DNA of 64,000 nucleotides from Hyposmocoma kahamanoa (Eukaryota; Arthropoda; Insecta; Lepidoptera; Cosmopterigidae): NCBI RefSeq assembly GCF_003589595.1, contig NW_020653852.1, forward strand, positions 4,779,400 through 4,843,399. Reading direction: 5' to 3'. Each line of letters begins with the position of its first letter. Position 1 is the first letter of the stretch. This document shows, one piece after another, positions 63,832-64,000 of this stretch. The notes beneath the pieces are model-generated. The model saw nothing but the letters and a program-made list of their open reading frames with translations, was not told the origin of the DNA and searched no databases. A program made the translations under genes and the position numbers.

Positions 63832-64000
63832 CAAATTTAAATTCAAAATTCAAAATTCAAATTCAAAGTAATCTTTATTTCATAGATAAGCATTATTACA
63901 CTTGAAATCGTCACAATGGTTAAACTCTACCGCTCATTCGTAAGGCAGATTCCCCTGAGAAGAATGAGCAAGAAACTCTAGGGGTTGCTCTTTGTAAATA
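63832..64000 (-). mobile_element. LINE 3' end (same family as 16.4 and 24 kb), cut by window end
   Basis: An AATTCAAAATTCAAAATTC-type simple repeat (63833-63873) is the 3' tail in reverse. CTTTATTTCATAGATAAGC, TTACACTTGAAATCGTC and GAGCAAGAAACTCTAGGGG follow, matching the 3' untranslated region of the copy at 16357-16985. The coding part would lie beyond the window. Confidence 0.7.

Overview
This is animal nuclear DNA, most likely from a moth or butterfly. The evidence is the repeat content. Many copies belong to a roughly 280-bp A-tailed SINE of the kind common in Lepidoptera (called SINE-M here). There are also several tRNA-headed SINEs, R1-clade LINE tails outside rDNA, jockey/CR1-like and RTE-like LINE remnants, a Penelope-like element, and the short inverted-repeat family beginning AACCGACTTC that recurs in lepidopteran genomes. 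The background is AT-rich. Microsatellites and one 400-bp assembly gap are present. I found no intact host gene, no tRNA or rRNA gene, and nothing bacterial. Family names come from recognition only, because no database search was possible.

Layout. 0-11 kb: a PIF/Harbinger-like MITE with TTA target duplications (829-1173), the gap at 3008-3407, copies of MITE-A (tips GAGTATATAACC) and MITE-B (AACCGACTTC), several SINEs, a hAT-like MITE with a perfect 8-bp target duplication (9617-9901), and a minus-strand LINE tail next to a 42-bp tandem repeat. 11-15.8 kb: no recognisable feature. 15.8-25.4 kb: SINEs, two oppositely oriented copies of one LINE 3' end (16.4 and 24 kb), and an RTE-like LINE inserted into a SINE (19 kb). 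25.9-30.6 kb: a second hAT MITE, a 0.5-kb inverted repeat around a 0.7-kb spacer (26.9-28.6 kb), and a cluster of SINE and MITE debris. 31.4-33.1 kb: a decayed LINE end, then the C-terminal part of a Penelope-like element with a GIY-YIG nuclease and a hammerhead-ribozyme-like fold. 33-45 kb: the densest nesting, with a hAT MITE inside MITE-A, an R1 tail inside SINE-M, a hAT MITE inside SINE-M and SINE-M inside another SINE. 47-49 kb: a LINE end with a GAATT tail. 50.0-53.7 kb: the best-preserved element, a jockey-clade LINE with both ends and its target duplication but with a deleted reverse-transcriptase core. 54-60 kb: a MITE, a second R1 tail, a 64-bp-arm hairpin and a local 0.46-kb duplication. 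60.6-62.8 kb: a 5'-truncated jockey/CR1-like LINE with frameshifts. 62.9-64 kb: a MITE and another LINE 3' end.

No pathway is encoded. The region's value is as a record of transposition. Target duplications and nesting give relative ages (SINE-M and MITE-A are older than the hAT MITE and R1 insertions), and several junctions carry short inverted duplications that look like template switching. The most interesting items are the hammerhead-like motif in the Penelope-like element, the 0.5-kb inverted repeat, the internally deleted jockey copy, and the palindromes at insertion or repair junctions.
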